Assembly: GCA_964342355.1 (NCBI GenBank)
Contig: CAYFFG010000017.1
Span: forward strand, 1-64,000
Direction of reading: 5' to 3'
Length of the DNA stretch: 64,000 nt
Source: Hirschia sp964342355
GTDB lineage: Bacteria; Pseudomonadota; Alphaproteobacteria; Caulobacterales; Hyphomonadaceae
Of the stretch, positions 27,721-35,400 are shown piece by piece (the first letter of the stretch is position 1; each line of letters begins with the position of its first letter). A program made the translations under genes and the position numbers. The notes under the pieces were generated by a model. The model saw only the letters and a program-made list of their open reading frames with translations, was not told the DNA's origin and searched no databases.

Positions 27721-27758
27721 AAAAAAGCCCTGGATGATATGATCTCCGGGGCTTTTTT
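27721..27758. terminator. Bidirectional terminator after DUF2336 gene
   Basis: AAAAAAGCCC (27721-27730) pairs exactly with GGGCTTTTTT (27749-27758) around an 18-base loop. It sits between the convergent DUF2336 gene and the EAL-like gene and gives a T-run on both strands, so it can end both transcripts. Confidence 0.85.
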
Positions 27759-27759
27759 A

Positions 27760-28488
27760 TTATCCGTCCAGGCGAGGGGAGATTGCGTGCTCAACACCTA
27801 GCTGACGCAGAGCTTCTGCATCTTGCCAGGAAGCGTTTTCTGCATAAAGCAGCGTGCCAGAGCCAATGGCTGCGTCCACCCGGTCTTCCAACAAGGGCAG
27901 TTCATGCATGGCGCGGCTGTCTATGCGGATAGCTTCGACAATCGTGCCCAGATAGCTGCCAAAAGGGCAGCGCCATGACATGCGTGCGTCTACACCGATA
28001 CGAAATCCGCGACTGAAGAAGCCGTCAATGTAGGCTTGTCGCATGTATTCGGCTTCAAGCAGGGCTAGATCTGGAAATTCCAAACGGATTTCCTGTGTGC
28101 AGATATTGGCGCGACGTGCGCCAGCTTCCGCTGCCATTGGCGCATCAGGGTGGGACAGCGCAGCAACTGGTGTAACGATGGCGATTGGGCGTGCTTCCAG
28201 CTTAAGTCTGGACGCCATACGTCCGGCGATTTCCACCATATCGCCGAGCCATGTCGCTGGACAGGATGTGTTCTGCCCACGCGCAAACCCTAAGAAAGCC
28301 TGCTCTTCGAAAGTTGTGTTGTATTCCGTAGCGCAGCCAATGACTTCGCCATCAACCAGATTCTGAATGCGAGTGAAGCGCACCTTTGGGCGCTGAACGA
28401 CTTCGGAATGATTGTCGTTCGCGATGACTTTAAAGGGCTGAGATCGCGTCATGTGGTCTGGTCCGGTTATTGTTGTATCTCCGGACAT
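27760..28488 (-). CDS. Degenerate EAL-domain-like protein
   Basis: Protein of 242 residues that aligns by eye with the EAL phosphodiesterase fold but lacks its catalytic residues. Matching landmarks in order: EIRLEFPD (133-140) at the E.TE position, FRIGVDARMSW (162-172) where active enzymes have ALDDFGTG, IRID (187-190) for the KID lysine strand, YAENAS (215-220) for AEGVE, and LGVEHAISP for the LG....QG end. Loss of the DD pair and of the catalytic glutamates argues for a non-catalytic c-di-GMP or protein-binding role. Start ATG 28488; a TTG two codons earlier is possible. Convergent with DUF2336. Confidence 0.6.
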   Translation of the reverse strand: MSGDTTITGPDHMTRSQPFKVIANDNHSEVVQRPKVRFTRIQNLVDGEVIGCATEYNTTFEEQAFLGFARGQNTSCPATWLGDMVEIAGRMASRLKLEARPIAIVTPVAALSHPDAPMAAEAGARRANICTQEIRLEFPDLALLEAEYMRQAYIDGFFSRGFRIGVDARMSWRCPFGSYLGTIVEAIRIDSRAMHELPLLEDRVDAAIGSGTLLYAENASWQDAEALRQLGVEHAISPRLDG

Positions 28489-28610
28489 TAACAAAACAGA
28501 CTAAAGGTCTAGCGAAAGCGCGCGCAGCAATTTGAATGAACATCAAAAGCTGATGGCTATATTTCAGTAAGGATTGTTTCTCTTTGGATAATTACGGTTC
28601 CGAAGGAGAT

Positions 28611-29129
28611 TTATTCCTCGTCTTTATCTTGTGACGGCAGCGTGTTCTTGGCTTCAAATTCGCCAACACGCACCTCAAGTTCTTCGACAAGCTTTGACCC
28701 AATCGGGTGGTCTTCTGTCTTGATGTGGCCTTTGATTGCGGCGCGAATACCGTCAATGTGCCCTTTGATCAAAACAGCAGGCGCCTTGGCGCGGTCAACA
28801 TCATCATTTGTCAGTCGGCAAAGCAATGACGCCATACGACCAACCAGGGGGTATTCGTAGGTCTTTGCTAGGCCCTTGAGATCGTGAGATACCGCGTGGA
28901 CGGCATTGATAGCGTCGATCTTGTTGTCTTCGCTTTCATATTTAGCCCACGCTTCATCGAGGCGGGTAAGCTCGTCTTCAATCCAGTTCTGAAATTCACC
29001 AGAAAGGTCCTGCAGGGCCTTTTCCGCCTTTGCGATAGCGCTCCGGTCCATCGGAGACAGGCTGCCTCCCACCTTCGCTTTCAAAGCGTTTGGCGGAGTA
29101 AAGATCTCGATAGGTTTGGATCGGGACAT
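28611..29129 (-). CDS. HPt-domain phosphotransfer protein
   Basis: Soluble helical protein of 172 residues. The phosphotransfer signature is HAVSHDLKGLAKTYEYPLV with the likely phosphorylated His82, close to the usual AH.LKG.a...G pattern. A helical N-terminal extension of about 40 residues has no domain. HPt proteins relay phosphate between hybrid kinases and response regulators; no kinase or receiver gene is adjacent, so partners are elsewhere. Length is longer than a minimal HPt (about 110), consistent with an extra region. Confidence 0.75.
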   Translation of the reverse strand: MSRSKPIEIFTPPNALKAKVGGSLSPMDRSAIAKAEKALQDLSGEFQNWIEDELTRLDEAWAKYESEDNKIDAINAVHAVSHDLKGLAKTYEYPLVGRMASLLCRLTNDDVDRAKAPAVLIKGHIDGIRAAIKGHIKTEDHPIGSKLVEELEVRVGEFEAKNTLPSQDKDEE

Positions 29130-29256
29130 TACGTCTTCCCTGTACTGGTCACGGCGCAGACGAAACAGACATTAGCATATTTCGCAAAAGCTGGAAAAAC
29201 ACTAGCCGCCACTGGTTAACAAGACCTTTTGTAACACAAAGAGAGACACTGTTGGA

Positions 29257-30030
29257 TTAATAAGCGAACTGTTCCTGCAAAATTCTGTCGTCGAGCGCGT
29301 GTCCTTCATCAAACAAGAGGGTGAGGGATTTGCTGCGGTCTTCGCGGACTTCCACGACTGACACATCTCGCACTTCCTGAGTGTCTGCTGTAGCGGCGAC
29401 CTGACGTCTTTCGCTGTCGACGGCTTCAAACCGCACAACAGCGTCATGGCGCAGAAGCGCGCCTCTCCAACGTCGAGGGCGGAAGGGTGAAATCGGCGTT
29501 AAGGCTAAGAGGTTAGACCCGATTGGAAGGATAGGGCCATGAGCAGAGAGATTGTAAGCGGTAGAACCTGCTGGCGTTGCGACTAGCACGCCGTCACAGG
29601 CAAGTTCGCTGAGGCGTTCTTTACCGTCCACCAGAATGCGAAGTTTCGCTGTCTGGGCTGTCTGACGGATCAGGGACACTTCGTTTATGGCGAGCGCAGT
29701 GATCTTTTTGCCGTCAGCGGTCGTCGCTTTCATCTCCAGCGGATGTATGACAGCCCGCACAGCGGCATTGAGACGTTCCGGCAAATCATCTTCGCGGTAT
29801 TCATTCATCAAAAATCCGACAGACCCGCGGTGCATGCCGTAGACCGGAAGTTTATCTTCAAATCGTGCGTGCAAAGCTTCCAGCATGGCGCCATCACCAC
29901 CCAAAGCGACAATCACATCCGCGTCGCCAAGCGGAGACTGACCATATCTGCGCGTGAGGCTGGAAAAAGCGCTTTTGGCTTCCGGACGCGGGCTTGCCGT
30001 AAAGTGTATGCGTGGCGGTGCTGGGTTCAT
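29257..30030 (-). CDS. nadK: NAD kinase
   Basis: Phosphorylates NAD to NADP. The GGDG motif is at residues 44-47 in VIVALGGDGAML, followed by GMHRGSVGFLMNEY and the conserved VATPAGSTAYNLSAHGPILP near residue 160. The 257-residue length is typical of compact alphaproteobacterial NadK. I use ATG 30030; a TTG at 30063 would add an 11-residue extension with a poly-Phe stretch. Monocistronic by spacing. Confidence 0.93.
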   Translation of the reverse strand: MNPAPPRIHFTASPRPEAKSAFSSLTRRYGQSPLGDADVIVALGGDGAMLEALHARFEDKLPVYGMHRGSVGFLMNEYREDDLPERLNAAVRAVIHPLEMKATTADGKKITALAINEVSLIRQTAQTAKLRILVDGKERLSELACDGVLVATPAGSTAYNLSAHGPILPIGSNLLALTPISPFRPRRWRGALLRHDAVVRFEAVDSERRQVAATADTQEVRDVSVVEVREDRSKSLTLLFDEGHALDDRILQEQFAY

Positions 30031-30201
30031 TGCGGCGAGGCTCTTTAAAAAAAATTTATCCAAAGGGGCAGGAAGCTGGTGCTTTCGTCAAGCGTTGGAT
30101 CGCTCATCGACTAATTTACGGTCGTAGTGCCTTGTAATGTTGTGGTTAATTTAAAATTGTATTATCAACCCGAGGGCGTGATATGGGGTGAGTTGGGGTC
30201 A

Positions 30202-30903
30202 ATGCAAATATCGTACACGAATTTGGCGGGACCGCTTGTTTGGGCGTGCGACGCGGCAATGAGCGGACAGGCGTATGCCAGTCCCTGGGCGCAGCCTGTT
30301 CATGAGGGCTATCAATCTGTCAGTGTTGCGCGCGAAACGGGCGAATTTGGCGAGACTTTGCGTCAGGACACCTATCTGGAATATGGCGCGTTTCAAAACT
30401 GGACGCTCTCTGGAAAATTTGAAACCGTCTGGAGGTTGAACGCAGCGACGCTCGATCAAAGATCAGCCGGCTTTGTGCGGCTACAGCGCGAAATTATTCA
30501 TACGGATCAGATTGTTGTTTCGGGCATTGTTGGCGCACTCGCGGGTGAGCGTCTTGATGATGAAGGTTGTGGCGGATTTGGAAGTGAAATCGGCGCCTCT
30601 GTGGGGCACAGCAGAGAACTTGCCGGCGCATCGGTTTATGCTTTTGCTGAGGCCTTGACGGGGGCGCGCCGGGATTGTGAACATGCCACGCTAGACGTGG
30701 TTGTAGGCACACAACTGAACGATAACTGGACCCTTGAAGTCAAAGGCTTTTCAGAGCAGTTTCCAGGCCGAGAATTCATTAAAACAGAGCTGACCGCATC
30801 GCGAAAAATTGGAAAATTCGCGTTAGGGGCAGGTGTGCGCCGCGAAGTGAGCGGCGCGTTTGATGAGGACAGCGTATTTATGTCTATATTTCGAAAATTT
30901 TGA
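30202..30903 (+). CDS. Hypothetical exported protein, possible outer-membrane barrel
   Basis: Unrecognised. From the ATG at 30202 (GGGGTCA upstream) the protein has 233 residues; a hydrophobic stretch ending in GQAYA could be a signal peptide, although positive charge before it is missing, so GTG starts at 30178 or 30127 stay possible. The rest alternates polar and hydrophobic residues with aromatic ends (for example TYLEYGAFQNWTLSGKF, GKFALGAGVRREVSG) and ends in F, as small outer-membrane beta-barrels do. It faces a cytochrome c gene on the other strand. Confidence 0.5.
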   Translation: MQISYTNLAGPLVWACDAAMSGQAYASPWAQPVHEGYQSVSVARETGEFGETLRQDTYLEYGAFQNWTLSGKFETVWRLNAATLDQRSAGFVRLQREIIHTDQIVVSGIVGALAGERLDDEGCGGFGSEIGASVGHSRELAGASVYAFAEALTGARRDCEHATLDVVVGTQLNDNWTLEVKGFSEQFPGREFIKTELTASRKIGKFALGAGVRREVSGAFDEDSVFMSIFRKF

Positions 30904-30924
30904 CCTCGTGCGCGCTGGCAAGTC

Positions 30925-31509
30925 TTATTGCGTTTCTACCATAAGATAAGCAATGAGGTTTTCACGCTGGGTCGCGTCGGCAATACCAGCAAAAGTCATA
31001 CGGTTGCCAGGCAGGAATTGCTTGGGGTTTGCAAGCCATTCGTTGAGACGTTCAGGCGTCCATTCAAAATCCGCTTCCTGAACGGCTTTAGAGTAAGGAA
31101 AGCCTTCGGCGCCGCCGATCGACCGTGAAAACACGCCATGCAGGTTGGGACCGACACGGTGACCAGCGCCCTCATCGACAAGGTGGCAGGATCTGCACTT
31201 CGCAAATTGCTTTCTGCCTTTGTCGTAATCGGCCCCATTATAAGGGGCTGGCAGACTGGCGAGCAGTGTTTCAGGAGATATGTCAGCTTCTTCAACCGGC
31301 GTGTCTGTGCCTGTTGAAGGTACTGGTTGCGTACTGGTTGGTGTTGGGGTGTCAGTACTGGTCAGTGTTCCGGTCGGTGTTTGGGGAGCGGTTGGGGCCG
31401 ATGTTTCAGCAGTGCTGGGGGCTGAATTAGCTGGAGCGTCCTGGCTGGCGGGCTGGCAAGCTGCAATCAAAACACCAAAAGAAATGATGCAGATCTTTTT
31501 AAGAGCCAT
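30925..31509 (-). CDS. Class I cytochrome c, lipoprotein-anchored
   Basis: Periplasmic electron carrier of 194 residues. Heme-binding CRSCH is at residues 105-109 and the Met ligand is Met171 in PGNRMTFAGI. The N-terminus MALKKICIISFGVLIAAC is a lipoprotein signal with Cys18 as anchor. Residues 19-75 form a long Thr/Pro/Ser-rich linker that would hold the heme domain away from the membrane. The heme domain resembles cytochrome c2/c-552 types. The linker is low complexity and may vary in length between strains. Confidence 0.9.
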   Translation of the reverse strand: MALKKICIISFGVLIAACQPASQDAPANSAPSTAETSAPTAPQTPTGTLTSTDTPTPTSTQPVPSTGTDTPVEEADISPETLLASLPAPYNGADYDKGRKQFAKCRSCHLVDEGAGHRVGPNLHGVFSRSIGGAEGFPYSKAVQEADFEWTPERLNEWLANPKQFLPGNRMTFAGIADATQRENLIAYLMVETQ

Positions 31510-31615
31510 TTGAACATCCTTTGTCTCGTGACCGGGCGTGCGAATACCTATAACAATAAGTTGGCGAACGTCGAACCATCAGGCGCCGATTTTGCGATAA
31601 TTAACCTGGTGGAAC

Positions 31616-33238
31616 ATGAGTGGGACACAATTTTTACTCTGGGTGGAGAAACAGACTGATATGCCGCAAGCTGTTCAAGTCGCGAATGCAAATGCTTTAA
31701 AGGAATTGGCAAAGGAAGAGGGGCGCGAGAAGCGGTTTGTGTGGACGGGGCCGCACATCGAAGCGGATGTTACGCGCCAGCCGGTATCAACACTGATGAT
31801 GCGCGAGCTTTTGACCTTTGCGTCGAAACAGGAATTGTCTTCTGCAATCAGCGCATTGTTTGCTGGTGAAATCGTCAACGGATCGGAGAATCGTCCTGCG
31901 CTTCATTGGGCGCTGCGTGGAAATGCTGATCACCTGGAAAAGTCAGCTGAGTTTAAGCAACAGGCCGAAGCGGCTGCAGCCTTTGCCAACAAGGTGCGTA
32001 ACGGCGGTCTGGGATATGATGTTAAAACTATCCTTCACATTGGAATTGGCGGATCAGACCTTGGTCCCCGCCTAATCTGGGATGCTCTGCGTCCCGTCAA
32101 ACACAATGGGCCAACTTTAAAATTCTGCGCAAACATCGATCCTGTTGACTTTGCCGAAGCAACCGAAGGACTGGATGCTGCGTCAACCTTGGTGATTGTG
32201 GTGTCAAAATCGTTCAAGACACCAGAGACGCAAGCGAATGCGCAATTAGCGCGCGAATGGTTGATCGACGAACTTGGCGAAGACCAGCTCAACGCTCACA
32301 TGGCGGCTGTGTCTTCCGCGCCTGATCTTGCGCAGGCCTGGGGCGCTGCGCCTGAGCATATCTTCCCAATGGATTCAGCAATTGGCGGGCGTTATTCCGT
32401 TTGGTCATCGGTCGGTTTATCGCTGCAGATCGCGCTAGGCGAGGATGTATGGAATGCATTTTTGGCGGGCGCGGGGGAAATGGACAGGCACTTCCGTGAT
32501 GCGCCGATAGAGGACAATTTGCCGGCGAAGTTGGCGATGATTGATTATCATCTGCACACAACGCTGGGTGTGGCTTCGCGCGCGGTTCTCTCTTATGCGC
32601 ACCGTTTGCGTAAGCTGCCAGATTTCCTTCAACAGCTGGAGATGGAATCCAACGGCAAATCTGCGGCCTCCGGGCGGGGAGAGAAGGCGGACGCCACGGC
32701 GCCAATCACCTGGGGGTCTGTTGGAACGCTTGGTCAGCACTCTTTCCACCAATTGCTGCACCAGGGAACGCATCGCACATCCTGTGAATTTGTTGTCGCG
32801 CTGGATGCTGGCAAGGAAGTGGGCCGCGAGGCCAATGGCCAGTCTTTGCTTGCAAACGCTTTTGCTCAAGCCGAAGCCTTTTTAGTGGGTAGGTCCGAAG
32901 CAGAAGCGACTGAGCAATTACGGGCAAAAGGCGAAAGTGAAGACACAATCAAGGCGCGCGCGCCGCACATGCATATGGAGGGCGGACGATGCTCAACAAT
33001 GCTTTTGCTGGACACGCTGGATGCCAAAAGCCTTGGTGCGCTGATCGCGCTTTATGAGCACCGCACGTTCGCTGCCGGTATCCTTTGGGGTGTCAATCCG
33101 TTCGACCAGTGGGGCGTGGAGCTGGGCAAAGTCATGGCTGCGGAGATTGATGACGCCATCTCGGGCAAAGCGGCCGGTGAGCGTGATCCGGGGACTCTGC
33201 GCTTGATTGCAAAGGCAAAATCGGCCCGTCAAACTTAG
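31616..33238 (+). CDS. pgi: Glucose-6-phosphate isomerase
   Basis: Interconverts glucose-6-phosphate and fructose-6-phosphate. The first PGI signature appears as SAIGGRYSVWSSVG near residue 255, and HIGIGGSDLGPRL plus the catalytic-site segments TSCEFVVALDAGKEVG and NPFDQWGVELGK follow. Length 540 is normal for the E. coli-like form. GGTGG lies just before the ATG. The stop codon lies inside the Irr-box-like dyad of the next gene. Confidence 0.95.
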   Translation: MSGTQFLLWVEKQTDMPQAVQVANANALKELAKEEGREKRFVWTGPHIEADVTRQPVSTLMMRELLTFASKQELSSAISALFAGEIVNGSENRPALHWALRGNADHLEKSAEFKQQAEAAAAFANKVRNGGLGYDVKTILHIGIGGSDLGPRLIWDALRPVKHNGPTLKFCANIDPVDFAEATEGLDAASTLVIVVSKSFKTPETQANAQLAREWLIDELGEDQLNAHMAAVSSAPDLAQAWGAAPEHIFPMDSAIGGRYSVWSSVGLSLQIALGEDVWNAFLAGAGEMDRHFRDAPIEDNLPAKLAMIDYHLHTTLGVASRAVLSYAHRLRKLPDFLQQLEMESNGKSAASGRGEKADATAPITWGSVGTLGQHSFHQLLHQGTHRTSCEFVVALDAGKEVGREANGQSLLANAFAQAEAFLVGRSEAEATEQLRAKGESEDTIKARAPHMHMEGGRCSTMLLLDTLDAKSLGALIALYEHRTFAAGILWGVNPFDQWGVELGKVMAAEIDDAISGKAAGERDPGTLRLIAKAKSARQT

Positions 33239-33249
33239 AATGATTATAA
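33235..33249 (+). promoter_or_regulatory. Irr-box-like (ICE) dyad before irr
   Basis: TTAGAA, three bases, TTATAA. The iron control element bound by Irr in alphaproteobacteria is TTAGAA-N3-TTCTAA, so eleven of twelve half-site positions match. It overlaps the pgi stop codon and lies about 65 bases before the irr start, giving a plausible autoregulatory site. Short AT-rich motifs arise by chance, so this needs binding data. Confidence 0.45.
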
Positions 33250-33313
33250 TTTTTAGTTCACATCTGACCTCTACGGTCTTGTGAACTATTTGCAAAATGA
33301 TTACATTCTCGCC

Positions 33314-33715
33314 ATGACCAAAGATGAACTCAACATTCTGTTCGAGCGCCACGACATGCGCATGACCCGCCCACGCCTGGCGGTCGCGAACTTGTTGCTT
33401 GCCGACAAGAAGCACCGCCACGTGTCCGCAGAGTGGGTGGCGCGTGAGCTGAAAGAGAAAGACGAGAATATTTCTCTGGCGACTGTCTACAACACGCTCA
33501 AAAGCTTTGTCGAAGTCGGGCTGTTGCGTCAGATTCAAGTGGGCGGAGCAACGACTGTGTTTGATACCAACACATCAGCGCACCATCACTTCATGAAGAG
33601 TTCTACGGGTGAGTTGATCGACATTGTTGATGACAGTCTGGATATCTCACCGATGCCCAAGCCGCCTGAAGGGGCGAATATCAAGGGCTGGGACCTGATC
33701 ATTCATATTGATTAG
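33314..33715 (+). CDS. irr: Iron response regulator Irr (Fur family)
   Basis: Fur-superfamily regulator of 133 residues. The winged-helix part contains MRMTRPRLAVANLLL and ISLATVYNTLKSF, the family's recognition helix. The dimerisation part has TVFDTNTSAHHHFM with the HHH motif (His90-92) that marks Irr and binds heme, rather than the CxxC metal sites of Fur. The rhizobial N-terminal heme motif is absent, as in many non-rhizobial Irr proteins. ATG 33314 fits family length; a GTG at 33281 is the alternative. Usual role: iron-dependent control of heme and iron genes. Confidence 0.85.
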   Translation: MTKDELNILFERHDMRMTRPRLAVANLLLADKKHRHVSAEWVARELKEKDENISLATVYNTLKSFVEVGLLRQIQVGGATTVFDTNTSAHHHFMKSSTGELIDIVDDSLDISPMPKPPEGANIKGWDLIIHID

Positions 33716-33796
33716 GCAAGATCTCTAGGGAATGAAGTCTGTGTTGTCGGGCGCCAATCTGAGAGTCGCCTGAAAAACCGATTCAAATTTGCTGGC

Positions 33797-34165
33797 TTAA
33801 AAATAGCTGCTCTTGCGTTCGCTGACTTTCAAAGTTGCGCGATCATACAGCATATCAACCAGGTCGCTGGCGGATTTTCCGCGCATGTCGATGGAGGTTG
33901 CAAGGTTGTTGTCCTTGAGGACTTTCTTAATCTGAGCCGCCTTCAACGAAGAGAACACCGCGTAAAAATTAGATCGATCGCCTTCAGCTGCAAGCAGATA
34001 TGGATTAGCGATGTCTGCTTTGGCTGTGTCTTCAAACACGACCTGACCGCCCATCGCACGTACAAGACGGCTGGCAAATTTCGGGTTGGCGCGCGCTTCT
34101 TCTCTTAGTTCGTCAAAAAAACGATCTAGGAATTGTATCGCGTCTAGTCTCTCATTTTTTTCCAT
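33797..34165 (-). CDS. Small partner protein of the ParA ATPase, SAP-like C-terminus
   Basis: Unrecognised 122-residue protein. It overlaps the end of the ParA gene by 22 bases, so both are surely co-translated. Residues 1-35 form charged amphipathic helices (FLDRFFDELREEARA). Residues 74-110 read like a SAP-type helix-extended-helix nucleic-acid element (LKAAQIKKVLKDNNLATS, then SASDLVDMLYDRA), with a few inserted residues. The tail is basic. A DNA-binding or adaptor role for the ATPase is inferred, as in ParB-like partners, but the protein is not ParB. Confidence 0.65.
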   Translation of the reverse strand: MEKNERLDAIQFLDRFFDELREEARANPKFASRLVRAMGGQVVFEDTAKADIANPYLLAAEGDRSNFYAVFSSLKAAQIKKVLKDNNLATSIDMRGKSASDLVDMLYDRATLKVSERKSSYF

Positions 34166-35064
34166 TTGTGCCCTACACGCTGGCTCAGGAAGTCCGTAAA
34201 GCGCTCCGCCAGTCTTTTTACATCGCCTTTCACACCGCCATATTTGCCGCGGAATGTGTTGTAACTGTCCGGTGCGGCGCGATCCATTGCATTCAAAACC
34301 TGAGTGGATTCAGGAATTGTCGGACCAAACCATCGGTCGCTCAGATAAATGTCTTTCAATTCCTGGGCCACCTGGCGAGCATAGCTTGTGTTTCTAAAGC
34401 GCGTAATCAAAACAAAGTGTCGTTTTGCCAAATCAGACGCAATATTGGCGGCCACCCACTCTGAAAATTGTTTTGTGCCCCACGTTGAAACAGCGTCAGC
34501 AATTGTTGGCATGACAAAGACATCTGTCAGCGAAAGGCCTGCGCGGGCAAGGGGCGAAAGGTGAGGCGGGCAGTCCAGCAGGATAATGTCATAATAATCA
34601 CGCAGAGGCTCGAACCCCGCGCGGAAATGTTCAGACAGGCTGGTTGATAAAGACGTTGGCGTACCGGCCTTGGAATACCATTCCTCTTCCAGACTCATTT
34701 CCTGAAGTCGCAAATGCGGATGAGAGGGAAGTGCTGAAATCCACCCCTGACGTTGGTCTGTTTCTTCTGCGATACGTAATTCTTCTAACGTGACAGCGTT
34801 TGGCGCAATCAAAGACGCCGCGTTTGGCGGCTCGCGGTCAATAAACTGTTTTAAGAGGTGTGTTGCGCCTTTACCTTGTTCATAGGCTTGTTGCACGCCG
34901 CGTTCGGTTAAAAGCATTTGACTGGAATTGGCTTGAGCGTCCAGGTCGATGACGCACACATTCAATCCGTAGAAGTAAGCTAACCCGTCAGCCAACATAA
35001 CGGTGGTGGTTGATTTTCCGACCCCACCTTTAAGATTGGCGACCGCCGCAATTGTAGCAGCCAT
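34144..35064 (-). CDS. ParA/MinD-family ATPase
   Basis: Deviant Walker A ATPase of 306 residues: KGGVGKSTT at residues 12-20 with the signature Lys, VIDLDAQANSS for Walker A', and IILLDCPPHLSP for Walker B. It is larger than MipZ and lacks the chromosomal ParA neighbours (parB, gidB), so it is an orphan that may position a cargo such as a secretion or polar complex. It is the first gene of a two-gene unit. A ten-base palindrome (GTAACGTTAC, 35065-35074) lies between its ribosome site GGAG and ATG. About 340 non-coding bases precede it. Confidence 0.88.
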   Translation of the reverse strand: MAATIAAVANLKGGVGKSTTTVMLADGLAYFYGLNVCVIDLDAQANSSQMLLTERGVQQAYEQGKGATHLLKQFIDREPPNAASLIAPNAVTLEELRIAEETDQRQGWISALPSHPHLRLQEMSLEEEWYSKAGTPTSLSTSLSEHFRAGFEPLRDYYDIILLDCPPHLSPLARAGLSLTDVFVMPTIADAVSTWGTKQFSEWVAANIASDLAKRHFVLITRFRNTSYARQVAQELKDIYLSDRWFGPTIPESTQVLNAMDRAAPDSYNTFRGKYGGVKGDVKRLAERFTDFLSQRVGHKWKKMRD

Positions 35065-35400
35065 GTAACGTTACTCCAGTCTCGTTCCGCCCCAACACGA
35101 CTGTACATATAATTGATCTGTCGTGCAGCGAGTTTCTCATTCAATTCTATATGTTTGATACCACCTTTAGGTGCGTTGGCTAGCCCCCCTGGTGTTGCAC
35201 GTAAAAATATAAGTATTGGTGTGAAAAATTCGAGAATTCGCTTGCTGCGCGCATTAAGTTGACTCAAACTCCTCGTTGTATCGAATATCAAATTGGGCGT
35301 GGAAAATCGTTCATGCGGTCGCTTGGCGCTCTTTTTGCAGATCAAGATTTTAAAGCTTTTCGTTTTAAAGTCGTGTCTAGGGTTGATCTGGAGTAAAGTA
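35065..35400. promoter_or_regulatory. Divergent region between parA-like and exoA-like genes
   Basis: About 336 bases without a supported gene, holding outward promoters for the ParA pair and the exopolysaccharide glycosyltransferase. Visible elements are the GTAACGTTAC palindrome at the parA start and a CACC-TTTA-GGTG hairpin at 35162-35173. An open frame continues upstream of the glycosyltransferase GTG but lacks family similarity and is not treated as coding. Confidence 0.5.

Noticed and set aside
32289..32948. Several long minus-strand frames inside pgi
   Set aside because: All lie opposite a well-conserved gene and have basic, Arg/Pro/Gln-rich composition of antisense shadow frames.
35293..35400. 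Longer N-terminus for the exoA-like gene from an ATG at 35293
   Set aside because: The added 36 residues do not resemble GT2 proteins, and GGAG is at the right distance for the GTG at 35401.
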